64,000 nt of DNA from Chlorophyllum brunneum (taxonomy: Eukaryota; Basidiomycota; Agaricomycetes; Agaricales; Agaricaceae). Below the pieces are notes generated by a model. The model saw nothing but the letters and a program-made list of their open reading frames with translations. It was not told the DNA's origin and searched no databases. Numbering within the stretch: position 1 is the first letter of the stretch; the number at the start of each line of letters is the position of its first letter. The position numbers and the translations under genes are program-made. This document shows positions 10,845 through 20,170 of the stretch, one piece after another. The DNA is taken from positions 496,001-560,000 of the forward strand of contig OY756147.1 in the NCBI GenBank assembly GCA_963576785.1, in the 5' to 3' direction.

Positions 10845-11306
10845 TTTTTTTTTTTTTTTTTTTAATCAACAATTTATATAGCGGTGCTCGAACGCAGTCC
10901 GCATGTACATACATACAAAGGTAGAACGTACAGAATGTTCGGAGTGAGGAGAGTAAATTATACGTAAACTAACCCCACGAGACTCGACGCCATCTAACGC
11001 ATACACTAGAGAGATGTTTGGTACCTAAGTTGATCAGTGAGGAAAAGAAAAGAGGAGTTCGGAAAGAGAGAGAGTGAGAGAGAGAAATTGATAGAAAGAA
11101 ACTACCGACTCGCAATCACAAGGGGGAACAACAAACAGTACTAGCGTGTGGGAGGGCATTTGCCCAGACACCATGGGAGAGATGGATTTTGAATGAAAAC
11201 TATATATAAAATAGTAGACGAGCAAGGAAGGGAGAGATAGAGAAATGAATATGAAGTCCATAACCGGGAGAGCACAAGGAAAAAAAAGAAAAGAAAAGAA
11301 AAGGAT

Positions 11307-12645
11307 TTATGCAGGTGCAGACCCAAACCTCCTTTGGACTTGACGACAATGTAACAGGGGTATTGACCCAGCATGGATATGAGGGCGGTCAGGTTCTGGG
11401 GGAAAGCTGAATGTGGTAGGGTTACGATACAAGAAATTGATGAAAGTCTTGATGGTGTCGACGCCAAAATGATAATCGAAGTTGTTGCAACGATAGAGGA
11501 TGTGCGACCTAGTCTGTACTATTTGACTGTTACAGTGGTGGCATGATAGGTCCTCATTGGGGAAGAATCAAAGTCGAAACTCCCTGATTGGAGTGTGGCA
11601 TAAAATGGTGCAACATGCTCTTGTGAAGAGCTGAGGCTGGTAACCGCATTCTCGTATCCAAGGACCAGACTTGATGTGCGACGGTAGAGTGGAGGCCCTG
11701 TTCGCTGGCACCGGGAGGTAGAGGAAGGAGCTACCGCTGTATTTTTTGAAGCCAAACATGGCTTGCCATGTGTGGATTGCCCATTCGGCGGACTTTTTGT
11801 GTAAGTAGTCCACGGAGTTGGGGACTCGGTGATTTCTGCCCCAGTTAGGCCAGGTGACTGTTTGGATCCAATCATGAGTGGCTTTTTGTATACTGTATTT
11901 GCACTTCGACAGCATGTGATAGAATGAAAGGTGGTGTTGGTCCGACTTGCAGAACCAAGTCATAAGCACCTTCGATGTAAGGATGGATTGTCGCTGGCAG
12001 GAGTGTGGCGAACAATCGAGTAGGAGCCAAGAGGCTGCGAGGGAGTTAGTGAACACGTGGATGTGTTTGACCTGGTCGTATTCTGCGGTTGCGAGTACCT
12101 TGGTGATTCCTAAGTACTGCACGACCAGTTCAGTGTCTGTCGACATAGTTCTTCCGAGCCTCTTCATGATAGAGCTTCCGCCGTCTAGGTGTCGAATGGT
12201 AGCTACCGCCATGAACTGGCTGGCAAGCGGGTTGGGGTTGGGGTGGACCGAGCTGTCCGTGCTGATAATAATGGACTTGTCGTCCATCGTTGCGTTATTC
12301 GTAACATTGTCCCAAAGTGTCTTTGAGAGGTGAGGGCTGTCCTGGTTAAATCCTATGAAAGATACATTAGTAGAAAAATGGTCAAGTAACCTATGTCCGG
12401 GCCAGAGAGATTTAGAGACAGAGTTAAAATGTTCTATATACCGAGTCTCAGGGGTGGGGCGCGAAATATCCATCACAGCTCCAAGTGTCTTCTTCTTCTG
12501 AATCTCCGTGAAATTCTTGATGTGAAGTCGGTGGGGGGAAGAATGATATTCTCTTGTCAATCTTGCCAAAGCATGTTCATTGTCCAATGTATGAAGCCTC
12601 GATGTTTGTCGTTTGGCCAACTTTTGGAGATGGAGTTTTATGGGC
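11307..12645 (-). pseudogene. LINE L1 ORF2, C-terminal part (RNase H and zinc knuckle)
   Basis: This is the 3' part of the LINE polyprotein. It includes an RNase H domain with the STDSSVHPNPN block (in L2 STDGSVHPN), the TELVVQ glutamate region and FTNSLAAS (the last catalytic Asp of FTDSIAAS in L3 is Asn here). A TGA at 11570-11568 interrupts the frame, and the same frame then continues through CHHCNSQ...HILYRC, a C-x2-C-x9-H-x4-C motif typical of LINE ORF2 ends, to a TAA at 11309-11307. The same TGA occurs in L2 and L3. The open frame reads through the neighbouring LTR upstream by chance. Confidence 0.8.
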
Positions 12646-12650
12646 ATGAG
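12646..12650. repeat. Target-site duplication of gypsy A (left)
   Basis: The 5-bp sequence ATGAG here is repeated at 19139-19143 directly after the right LTR. Related LINE copies carry ATGAG once at this point, confirming the insertion site. Confidence 0.9.
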
Positions 12651-12950
12651 TGTTACGACCTTAGTCTCTGACTCAGGTTGCAAGCCTTTGGATAAAGGAA
12701 AGGAAGTAGAGAAAGGAAGAAGGGATGATACGATTGGTAAAGTGTAAGGAATACATCAAGTATTACTACACTTTATATACTAGTGGTAGAAGCTAATAAT
12801 AAGGGAGTCGAGTAACGGAGTCATAGGAGACGAGTAGAACGAGTCAGGTAGGAGGCACAGCCTCTAGGGTGATACAGGAGATGAAACGAGTATGAGGGTA
12901 CACGAGGTAACGGGCGCATGATAGGAATGAACGGTCTATGATTCGTAACA
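12651..12950 (-). repeat. Gypsy A 3' LTR (300 bp)
   Basis: Begins TGTTACGA and ends TCGTAACA, an 8-bp terminal inverted repeat. In the element's sense it contains a TATATAAAG box (at 12772-12780) and, about 34 nt after the start of that box, ACACTTTACCAA (12734-12745), the sequence complementary to the primer site. Its sequence equals the right LTR by eye. Confidence 0.95.
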
Positions 12951-12963
12951 ATACCTCCCTTTC
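12951..12963 (-). other. Gypsy A polypurine tract
   Basis: GAAAGGGAGGTAT in the element's sense directly abuts the 3' LTR. The same tract precedes the 3' LTR of C and, with small changes, B and F. It is the expected primer for plus-strand DNA synthesis. Confidence 0.85.
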
Positions 12964-13057
12964 AAGCTTCATGTCCTCATGATACGTATTACTGTAAAGG
13001 TCCTTTGTAAAATAGAGCATATGGGATTTGGTGATGGTAAGAAAACGCGACGAGTGT

Positions 13058-13894
13058 TTACTCGTTCATAGGTACGGCCGCGCCCAGGGCTCTGGCTAAG
13101 TCCTTCTTGTTTCCTCCGATAAGAGGTGCTTTGTCAACACGGCGTAAGCCAATCCAGAGGGGTGCGTGTGGCGGTCCTTCTTTGAACAGGAAGTGGGTGT
13201 GATTATTGTACGTGGTGTTGTCGTTGGTGTGATTGCTTAACAGTTTGTACACAATATCCTTCCAGTAATCGTTGTCCTTTTCACCTTCTGATTTCAACGT
13301 ATTATATCCTGTCGGTGGGTGGAAAGTCATCGGTGTGATGGGGGGTACTACCGTGGTGAGTATGGTCTGGAGGTGAGCGACTTCTTCTTCGATGTCGGGG
13401 TGGAGTAGCTGGTCGGCGGCGGTTCTTTCTTGCGTCTTTTGTTCGCATGTGTGGCAGATGTGGTGTTGGATGGGGAATGGGTCGTTACTAACGAGTAGTC
13501 GATTAACGATGTGGTGGGAGAGGTTGTCTGTGCTTCTGGATTCGTACGTATTGAGTCGTTCGGCTAGGGCTACAAGGATACTGTGCATCCGAGCTCGTAT
13601 GTTGGAGATAACGAGGAGTTGCAAGTCGTCGTTAATCTCGTACAAGTGTCTCTCCAGTTGGTCTCTCCTTCCTTCGTTGATGATGAACTGATTGAGTCTT
13701 GGAGTGGCGTCGGATAAGGTGTCCATAATTTTCGAGGCTCCTTCTTGGGTTGCTTTTACTGCTGCTCCCAGTAGTATTATGGTGTCGACTAGGGTTTCTC
13801 CTTCTACGATTTCTTCCTGGTTGGTCCTTTCTGGGACGAGTTCTTCAAATTCTGCGAGGTAGGGGTACGGGGTAAGTTGGCGTTCGGCGGGCAT
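13058..13894 (-). CDS. Gypsy A ORF3, 278 aa, unknown function
   Basis: A complete ORF downstream of pol, in the place where some retroelements carry env. I see no signal peptide or transmembrane segment, so an envelope role is unlikely. The N-terminus is acidic and the centre is rich in predicted amphipathic helices (for example RRDQLERHLYEINDDLQLLV near residues 76-95). H144, H145, C147 and C150 form an HHxCxxC cluster that might bind metal. A C-terminal block with APLWIGLR and GGNKKDLARAL is shared with the otherwise divergent copies in B and F, which suggests the functional core. Its ATG lies inside the small overlapping frame that begins at the pol stop. The copy in C is also 278 aa and open. 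I cannot name a family. Confidence 0.85.
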   Translation of the reverse strand: MPAERQLTPYPYLAEFEELVPERTNQEEIVEGETLVDTIILLGAAVKATQEGASKIMDTLSDATPRLNQFIINEGRRDQLERHLYEINDDLQLLVISNIRARMHSILVALAERLNTYESRSTDNLSHHIVNRLLVSNDPFPIQHHICHTCEQKTQERTAADQLLHPDIEEEVAHLQTILTTVVPPITPMTFHPPTGYNTLKSEGEKDNDYWKDIVYKLLSNHTNDNTTYNNHTHFLFKEGPPHAPLWIGLRRVDKAPLIGGNKKDLARALGAAVPMNE

Positions 13895-13995
13895 GGTGTA
13901 TTGTAGAGATAGTTGGCGAAGTCAAGGGTGAAGTGAATACCACGAGTGATGCGATGAGTGTAGTGGTTACTTGAGATGCGAGGTTTGCTGTTCAT
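13804..13995 (-). CDS. Small frame coupled to pol stop (ATGA overlap), 63 aa
   Basis: The ATG of this frame overlaps the pol TGA stop as ATGA. The same ATGA junction is present in C (58765) and B (40259). The first 40 or so residues are conserved in all three (NHYT, FANYL, NTPCPPN in A and C), while the end varies, as expected where ORF3 starts in the other frame. It may be a real small protein, or a reinitiation leader that brings ribosomes to ORF3. The conserved part lies upstream of the ORF3 ATG. Confidence 0.5.
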   Translation of the reverse strand: MNSKPRISSNHYTHRITRGIHFTLDFANYLYNTPCPPNANLPRTPTSQNLKNSSQKGPTRKKS

Positions 13996-16900
13996 AATTG
14001 CTGTTTTTTACCTCCCCTTTTTATAGGTTTCGTCCTCGAAATCTTGCTTATGAATTCTTGTACTGCTTCCCTGGCGCTGTCTAAGTTTGTTTCGTCTTCC
14101 CATGTATCTTCTTCGGACGTATATCCTTTCCAGTGTATTAGGTACTGTTTTCGTTTGCCTTTCATGCGGTGTCCTCGGACTTCGTCTACTTCGTAGTGTT
14201 CTTCATCGTTAACTATCTCGGGGATCGGTGGTGGCGGAGTGCGCTGGCTGTCATACTCGGGGTTGTGATAGGGGGAAAGTAGTCTGCTGTTGAATACGTC
14301 GTGTATCGCCCATGTTTCAGGTAGCTCCAGGCGGTAGCTTGTTTCTCCTATTTTTTCTTTTACTCGGAACGGTCCGTATCTCTTGTGATCTAATTTTTTT
14401 GTTGGTCTTGTTGTCCTAATATTGTCTGCTTCCAGCCAAATTTGGTCTCCTGTTTGGTACTCGTGTTCTGGCTTTGTGCTGTTTCGCTTTTCCATCTGTA
14501 TCTGGTTTTGTTGTAGCATTTTGATCGTTGCTTGGCGTATGTCCTGCAGTTCTTGTATTCTTTCCGTGATTGCTGGAGCCTTGATCTCATTTGAGATGTC
14601 GCCCTTCCATGGGTGTCGTCCGTATACTATCTGGAATGGTGAATGTCCTGTGGCACTATGTGTTTTATCGTTATACTGGAATTCTGCCGTGCTGAGCCAT
14701 TTCTTCCAGTTGTTCTGTGCGTGATTGATTACATTTCTGAGGTAGGCCTCAACCTCTTGGTTGATGCGCTCCGTTTGACCGTCTGTTTGTGGATGGTATG
14801 CCGTGGATAGGTTTCGTTGGGTGCCGGTTGCTTTGCAAAGTTCCGCCATGAATTTTGATGCGAACTGTGGGCCTCTGTCACTGATGATCCTGCGTGGTAT
14901 CCCATGTTGTCTCCATATGTCGTCCCGATATATATCTCCTAGCTCCTCGGATGATAGGGTGGTGTTAACTGCTCGTAGTCTGATCATTTTGCTGAAACGA
15001 TCAACGATGACAAGTATCGCGTCGTATCCCTCCGATTCTGGTAGTGGTCCTATCATGTCGATTGATATCTCTTCCCATGGTCCGGTGGGTATTGGTAACG
15101 GATGGAGGTGTGTGGTAGGTCGTGTTCGGAGTATTTTATTTCTCTGACATGTGTCACATCCCTTGATGTATCGTTTAACATCGTTACGCATTTGTGGCCA
15201 CCAATATGTCCTTTTGAGGAGTTCGATCATTCTGTGTTGTCCCGGGTGTCCTACGTCCGTTTTGTCGTGGTGTTGTTGGAGTATTTCTTGGCGTAATTCG
15301 GTGTTTGGTGGTACGTATATTCTTCCTTCGAAGATGGGTAATCCATCAGTTTCCCATATCTCCTCTGGTCGTTTCTCTTTTTCTCTTAACCATTGTGTTT
15401 CTCTCCTCTGATCCTTTCGCAGTCGGTGTTTCAGGTCTTCTTCTCCCGATATATCCCACATTTGTCTGATCTCGGTGGTAGTGTTGTCGAATAAGTGGTC
15501 GGGTAAGAGCGTGATATCTGTGTTGTCTCTGGTTGTGTCCGTTTTCGTTAGTCTTGATAACACATCTGCTTTTGTGTTTGTTTTTCCGGGTATGTGTTTT
15601 AACGTGTAGTGATATTCCTGTAGTTCTAGTTGCCATCTCGCCTGTCGTCCTGTGAGTTGTTGCGGTTTCCTAAAGTATTCCAAGTTCTTGTGGTCCGTCC
15701 ATATCTCGAATGGTTTGTCGGCGTCGAGTAGATATTGTCTCCAAGTTTTGACCGCTTCTCGGATTGCCAATAGTTCTTTGTCATAGATCTGGTAATTTCG
15801 TTCTGCCGGTGTCATTGTCCTCGAGTGGAATGCGATTGGGTGCCACTGGTTATCTTGGTCTTGTGATAATACCGCTCCTACTCCGTACCCTGATGCGTCT
15901 ACCTCCACTCTATATTGTCCTTTATCTCGGGGCATCGCTAGTACTGGTTCGCTCGTGATTTTCTTCTTGATTTCCTCGAACGCTTGTTGTTGCCGTTCTG
16001 ACCATGACCATTGTGCGTCTTTCTTCTTGAGTTCATGTAGTGGTGTTGCTATGTTACTGAAGTCTTGTATGAATCGTCGGTAGAAATTTGCGAAGCCGAG
16101 GAATCTTTCGACATCCTTCACGGATTTGGGTGTTGGCCATTCTCTTACTGCTTTCACCTTTTCTTCCTCCATTTTAACGCTGCCCTGTCCTACCACAAAG
16201 CCCAGTATGGGTATTTCTGTCGCGTCGAACATACATTTTGATCGTTTGAAGTATAGCTGGTGTTTGGCTGCAATGTCTAAGAACCGTGTCGTTCTTTTCT
16301 CGAGTTCCTCCTGTGTGGTTCCTGGAATGACGAAATCGTCCATGTAGTTGACAAGCGTCCCTTCATGTAATAGTTCTCGGAATATCGTGTTCATCATTCT
16401 TTGGAAGGTTGCCGGTGAATTGCTCATTCCGAAGAACATGACCGTAGGTTCAAATAATCCGTTGTTTGTTACGAACGCTGCCTTCCATTCGTCTCCTTTC
16501 CTGATTCGGACGTTGTTGTATCCCCAAATGATGTCGAGCTTATTAAACACTTTTGCGCCTTTTAGTCGGTCTAACACCTCGCTTATAAGTGGTAGTGGCG
16601 TTTTATCCTTGATAGTGTGTTCATTCAGCTTCTTGTAATCTTGTACCAGGCGTTTTGTTCCGTCTTTCTTTGGTATAAAGAAGCATGGGGTGGCGTAGGG
16701 GGATTGTGATGGTCTGATACGTCCTGAGGCGAGGTTTTCGTCGAGGAATTTTTGTAGTTCCTGTTTTTCCGTTATTGTCATCGGGTAAACTTTGGACTGC
16801 AGTACCGGGGGTGCGTCTTCTGACAGATTTATTTCGTGGTCCCATACCGTGTGTACGGGTAGATTATCGAAGTTCTTTTTGTTGAATAGATGGGTGTACT

Positions 16901-17490
16901 GTCGGAGGTATGGTGGTAGATCTTCATCGTCCGTCCGGTCCGCTTTTTTCTCTTCAATGTGTTCCTTGACTGTCCGTATTTTCTCGTTGAACCGTATGTT
17001 GCTATGTGATATTTTGCAATCTTCTGGACATCTTGTGAATCGTATGACATGATTGTTCCAATCGATTTCCGGGTTATGTTTGACCAGCCAATCGTGCCCC
17101 AGGTATAAGTCCGCGCTTTCCAATTGTGTTACTAGAGCATCGATTTGTTCCGTGTGGTTGCCGTTGTTTAATACCAGTTGTGCCTTGTCCGTTATTTCTC
17201 CCTTTTTATTTTCTGTGCCGTCGGCATTGATCACTCTGATTGGGGTTTCCAGAGGTTTAGTCGGGATCTGTTCTTCGTCTATTGTTCGTTGTGCTATGCA
17301 CGTGTGGGTGCATCCGGAGTCTACGAGGGTTGTGATTTGTCTGCGTCCTTTTCTTGTCTGGATTGTTGAGTCGAGGAGAAGTTCGCGCGTAGAGTTTCGT
17401 TTTTGGGGAATCACATATCGTCTATTGTGTGATAAAACAGAAACTCTAGTTTTATTGGCTCGCGGGTTTGCGCCTACTCGGAGCCTTCGA
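13992..17490 (-). CDS. pol: Gypsy A pol: protease, RT, RNase H, integrase, chromodomain
   Basis: The frame is open from the gag overlap to a TGA at 13994-13992. The first in-frame ATG is far inside (the Met of KVYPMTITEK, about 208 codons on), so expression is likely by -1 frameshifting from gag. Counting from the GTG at 17414 there are 1,140 codons. Seen: aspartic protease DSGCTH near residue 32; RT with FFIPKKDG, WGYNN and the catalytic YMDD at 357-360; RNase H with VEVDASGYGVGAVLS; integrase zinc HHCC region near 715-765; catalytic D, D and E near 784, 844 (DRGPQF) and 881 (TERINQE); and a chromodomain near 1070-1125 with YLIHWKGYTSEEDTWE. Chromodomains of this type direct integration to heterochromatin, in keeping with the nested setting. 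All catalytic residues are present. Confidence 0.95.
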
Positions 17491-17498
17491 CAAAATCC
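17457..17498 (-). promoter_or_regulatory. Candidate -1 ribosomal frameshift signal, gypsy A
   Basis: In the element's sense the heptamer GGATTTT (17498-17492) lies with GAT and TTT as gag codons, the right phasing for a -1 slip into pol. It is followed by a 6-nt spacer and then GGCTC (17485-17481), which can pair with GAGCC (17461-17457), extended by GCG/CGC inside. The gag TAG lies within the loop region. The heptamer type is known from plant RNA viruses; use here is inferred. Confidence 0.65.
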
Positions 17499-18745
17499 TC
17501 TTTCTCCTCTATTTCTTGTTCATCATCCTCGTTGACTTCTCTGATATGGGCTTTCTTGGGTGCCCGGCAGTTCTTCGAGATGTGGCCCTGTTTACCACAA
17601 TTGTAACACGTTATTTTGGTGTACGTGACTTTTGTCTTCTTCCTGCAGTATTTGGCAATATGCCCATAGAGGTTACAATTGTAGCACCTCGGTTTTCCAG
17701 TCTGATCGGTGTCTGCCCTTTGTCGTCCTATCTCCATGGGTTGTCCTCTTCCCCCATAGATAACTCCGGTGGTGGTTTTGACATCTCCTCTAGTGATGTC
17801 CGTTGCTTCGTAACCTTGTCCTACTGCGAGGATCGTGGTTTTCCATTTGCTGTATGTTGTTGGGACGGAGGTTGTCGGGTAACCTACTATGGTTCGAATA
17901 ATGTCTGCTCTGGTGTGGCGTTTGAGAAGGAATATCGCATGTGTGTCGTCTGTTCCTGCTTGGGCTCTTAATGCTTCGAATTCGATTAAGAAGTCTGCTG
18001 TGTTCTTCTTTCCCTGTTTGAACGTCTCTATTTCTCCTTCTGCTATGGCTTTCCTATTCCCCAAGGAGAATGTGGCTTCTACTTCTTTCGTAAAGTCCTC
18101 CCAAGCCGGTGTTTTCTTATTCTGGATGGCTTGTAGTTGCGTGTTGGCGTAAGGACCTGCTAGTCCTCCTTTCATCCTTGCCAAAATGGCTACTATTTTC
18201 TGTTCTTCTTCGTCTATCTTGTTGAACATCAGCCATAAGGATATGGCTCTCCACCAATCGTCAAATTTGGTCCTATCCCCATTAAAATATCCTGGTTCCG
18301 GGGCTAGGTTCTTTGGTACGTTGATCTCGTCTGTCATTTCTGGTTCTGATTCTGGTTCGCTGTGTTCGTTTTCGTAGGTTTCGGCGATTTCTATATCGGC
18401 TGTGGCGTCGGCGACTTCTGTGTCGAATTCGGTTTCGAATAGAGCTGTGTCGATTTCTTCTTCAACCGGAGCTGGTTCTTCGTCTGTGCTGTGTTCGGAT
18501 TCTTCCTCGTAGGTTTCGGCGATATCTATATCGGATGTGTTCTCGGCGACTTCTGTGTCGAATTCGGTTTCAAATAGAGCTGTGGTCTCGTCTACGCTGT
18601 GTTCGGATTTCTGCCGTTTAAGGCCTTCAGGGATTTCTGGTTCTGTTGATCGTTTGGATCCTGTTGCTACGGGTGAACCCTGGATGTCGGTTGGTCTCGG
18701 AGCTCTCTGTCTTCTCGGTGTTCTCGATGAGCTACTGCTGCTCAT
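17474..18745 (-). CDS. gag: Gypsy A gag, 423 aa
   Basis: Structural protein that forms the retrotransposon particle and binds its RNA. It starts with ATG at 18745. The N-terminal part has a Ser-rich start, a basic stretch, then two near-repeats of an acidic unit around ALFETEFDTEVA and IAETYE (about residues 55-130). A capsid region follows with YFNGDRTKFDDWW and the Retrotrans_gag-like helices. Two CCHC zinc knuckles, CYNCNLYGHIAKYC and CYNCGKQGHISKNC, lie near residues 352-391, and the tail is acidic. The stop lies eight codons after the putative slip site for pol. It is nearly identical to gag of D. Confidence 0.95.
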   Translation of the reverse strand: MSSSSSSRTPRRQRAPRPTDIQGSPVATGSKRSTEPEIPEGLKRQKSEHSVDETTALFETEFDTEVAENTSDIDIAETYEEESEHSTDEEPAPVEEEIDTALFETEFDTEVADATADIEIAETYENEHSEPESEPEMTDEINVPKNLAPEPGYFNGDRTKFDDWWRAISLWLMFNKIDEEEQKIVAILARMKGGLAGPYANTQLQAIQNKKTPAWEDFTKEVEATFSLGNRKAIAEGEIETFKQGKKNTADFLIEFEALRAQAGTDDTHAIFLLKRHTRADIIRTIVGYPTTSVPTTYSKWKTTILAVGQGYEATDITRGDVKTTTGVIYGGRGQPMEIGRQRADTDQTGKPRCYNCNLYGHIAKYCRKKTKVTYTKITCYNCGKQGHISKNCRAPKKAHIREVNEDDEQEIEEKEDFVEGSE

Positions 18746-18825
18746 ATACTGTTGTCCTGGTCGGAGGCTATTATTCCAAGCCTAGCTACGAATAGTGGCA
18801 CCTCTCTTGCAAGGTGAGTTGAATG

Positions 18826-18837
18826 ACACTTTACCAA
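18826..18837 (-). other. Gypsy A self-primer binding site
   Basis: TTGGTAAAGTGT in the element's sense, one base after the 5' LTR. It is the exact complement of ACACTTTACCAA in the LTR, which lies where transcription should begin (about 34 nt after the TATA box). This matches the Tf1 self-priming arrangement, not a tRNA primer. B, C and D carry the same site. Confidence 0.8.
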
Positions 18838-18838
18838 A

Positions 18839-19138
18839 TGTTACGACCTTAGTCTCTGACTCAGGTTGCAAGCCTTTGGATAAAGGAAAGGAAGTAGAGA
18901 AAGGAAGAAGGGATGATACGATTGGTAAAGTGTAAGGAATACATCAAGTATTACTACACTTTATATACTAGTGGTAGAAGCTAATAATAAGGGAGTCGAG
19001 TAACGGAGTCATAGGAGACGAGTAGAACGAGTCAGGTAGGAGGCACAGCCTCTAGGGTGATACAGGAGATGAAACGAGTATGAGGGTACACGAGGTAACG
19101 GGCGCATGATAGGAATGAACGGTCTATGATTCGTAACA
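18839..19138 (-). repeat. Gypsy A 5' LTR (300 bp)
   Basis: Same sequence as 12651-12950 as far as I can see by reading base by base. It is followed by the ATGAG target-site repeat at 19139-19143. Confidence 0.95.
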
Positions 19139-19143
19139 ATGAG

Positions 19144-20127
19144 CCCCGCGAGGGACTCAATGCCGCCAGTGGGAGAAGTCCGGAAGGCCCTGGTAATCCA
19201 GAGGGCCGTGCTTCACTGCATTTTGTTGAGGATTTCACAAGTTCCTTTAGTCCATGACTTGTCATGAAACCAAAGTTGGTATCCATATGTCGCCACTGGT
19301 ACAACACACGAATGGTATAATAATCTTTTGTTGCTAGGGGACAGACCTCTTACGGAGTTCCCTAGCATTTTCATCGCCTTGACCGTTGATATTGCCTTGG
19401 CGGAATAGAATTGAATGTGTTCCTTGAAGGTCAATGTCTGGTCGAAGTAGAACCCAAGATAACGCCAATAGGCTTTCGGTTTAAGGGGGGTGTGGCCAGT
19501 GAATGGTGGTGATCCCAAATCAATAGAGGGATTGGAGTCCTGTCTTGCATGCGTGAAGTGAAAGACTTCAGACTTGCTGTGTTCAATTTCTAGGCTGAAT
19601 TCGTTCATAAGCTGCTCCATTTCACGGTACATGTGTTGTAGGATTTCGACGTTCCGTTCAAGGGGTGGGGATTGCACGACTAAGGTGCCGTCATCTACAA
19701 AAGATAGGACATCAAAGTCCCATCTGTCCCGGTGTTCCTCTATGCGGGTGTCAAATATGTGAAGGAGGGGGGCAAGATATAAGGCAGAGAGAATGGGGCT
19801 GAGAGCAGAGCCTTGACCCACTCCCACCACTGCGTCATATTCCGGGGATACTTCGTTATTCCACTGGTAGGTTGTGCGGCATTCTTTAAGGTAGTTATTG
19901 AAGAATGCTGCGATTTGCGGGGGAAATCCCTGCCAACCCAGTATGTCGATGAGAAGATTGTGATTAAGGGATGGGAAGAATTGGGCAACATCGAATGCAA
20001 GCACCGATGTCTTCTTCTTCTTTGTCCAAGCTCCCCAGATGATGTGCATCAGAAAGAGTCCCGCATCTTCGGTGGATCATTGGCGGATGGCTCCCAGTTG
20101 GTGAGGGTGGAGAACTTTGAATTTCAC
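19144..20127 (-). pseudogene. LINE L1 ORF2, RT part (5' truncated)
   Basis: Reverse transcriptase fragment of the LINE polyprotein, beginning inside the RT domain. Motifs in order are FDVAQFFPSLNHNLLIDI, GVGQGSALSPILSALYLAPL and the catalytic FVDDGTL. A TGA at 19215-19213 follows NKMQ, where L3 has an open Arg codon. L2 has a stop at the same place. The fragment continues into the left part of L1 across gypsy A. Confidence 0.85.
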
Positions 20128-20170
20128 TACTCATCCAGCTCTTACTACCACTCTACACTATTACCAATCA

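Larger units (their letters stand above)
12651..19138 (-). mobile_element. Gypsy A: complete chromodomain Ty3/gypsy retrotransposon
   Basis: A 6,488-bp element on the minus strand with two 300-bp LTRs, an ATGAG target-site duplication, intact gag, intact pol with a C-terminal chromodomain, and an intact third ORF. By eye the LTRs are identical, so insertion was recent. The order in the element's sense is LTR, self-primer site, gag, -1 pol (protease, RT, RNase H, integrase, chromodomain), small overlapping frame, ORF3, polypurine tract, LTR. It is a chromovirus, with the closest mechanistic parallels in the Tf1/sushi group. All genes are open, so it could still be mobile. It sits inside LINE L1. 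Confidence 0.95.
10845..20127 (-). mobile_element. LINE L1: 5'-truncated non-LTR retrotransposon, split by gypsy A
   Basis: The poly(A) tail is the T run at 10845-10863. A target-site duplication (10831-10844 and 20128-20141) frames the insertion. The body is 10845-12645 plus 19139-20127; the rest is gypsy A. The element is truncated inside the RT region, shortly before the segment that reads VKFKVLHPHQ in full copies. The right part carries RT, with the catalytic FVDDGT motif, and the left part carries RNase H and a C-terminal CCHC motif. L2 and L3 are full-length relatives. Confidence 0.9.

Noticed and set aside
10844..10864. Homopolymer T and A runs as terminators or microsatellites
   Set aside because: Each run (10845, 30639, 33032, 49641, 52710) is the poly(A) tail of a LINE insertion, confirmed by adjoining LINE 3' sequence and, in four cases, target repeats.
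11568..12683. 371-codon frame starting in the gypsy A LTR and running into LINE RNase H
   Set aside because: The first residues are LTR sequence read by chance. The real unit is the LINE ORF2 remnant.
13058..13894. ORF3 as an envelope gene (making A a retrovirus-like errantivirus)
   Set aside because: No signal peptide, transmembrane helix or cleavage site is visible, and pol carries a chromodomain, which places A among chromoviruses.
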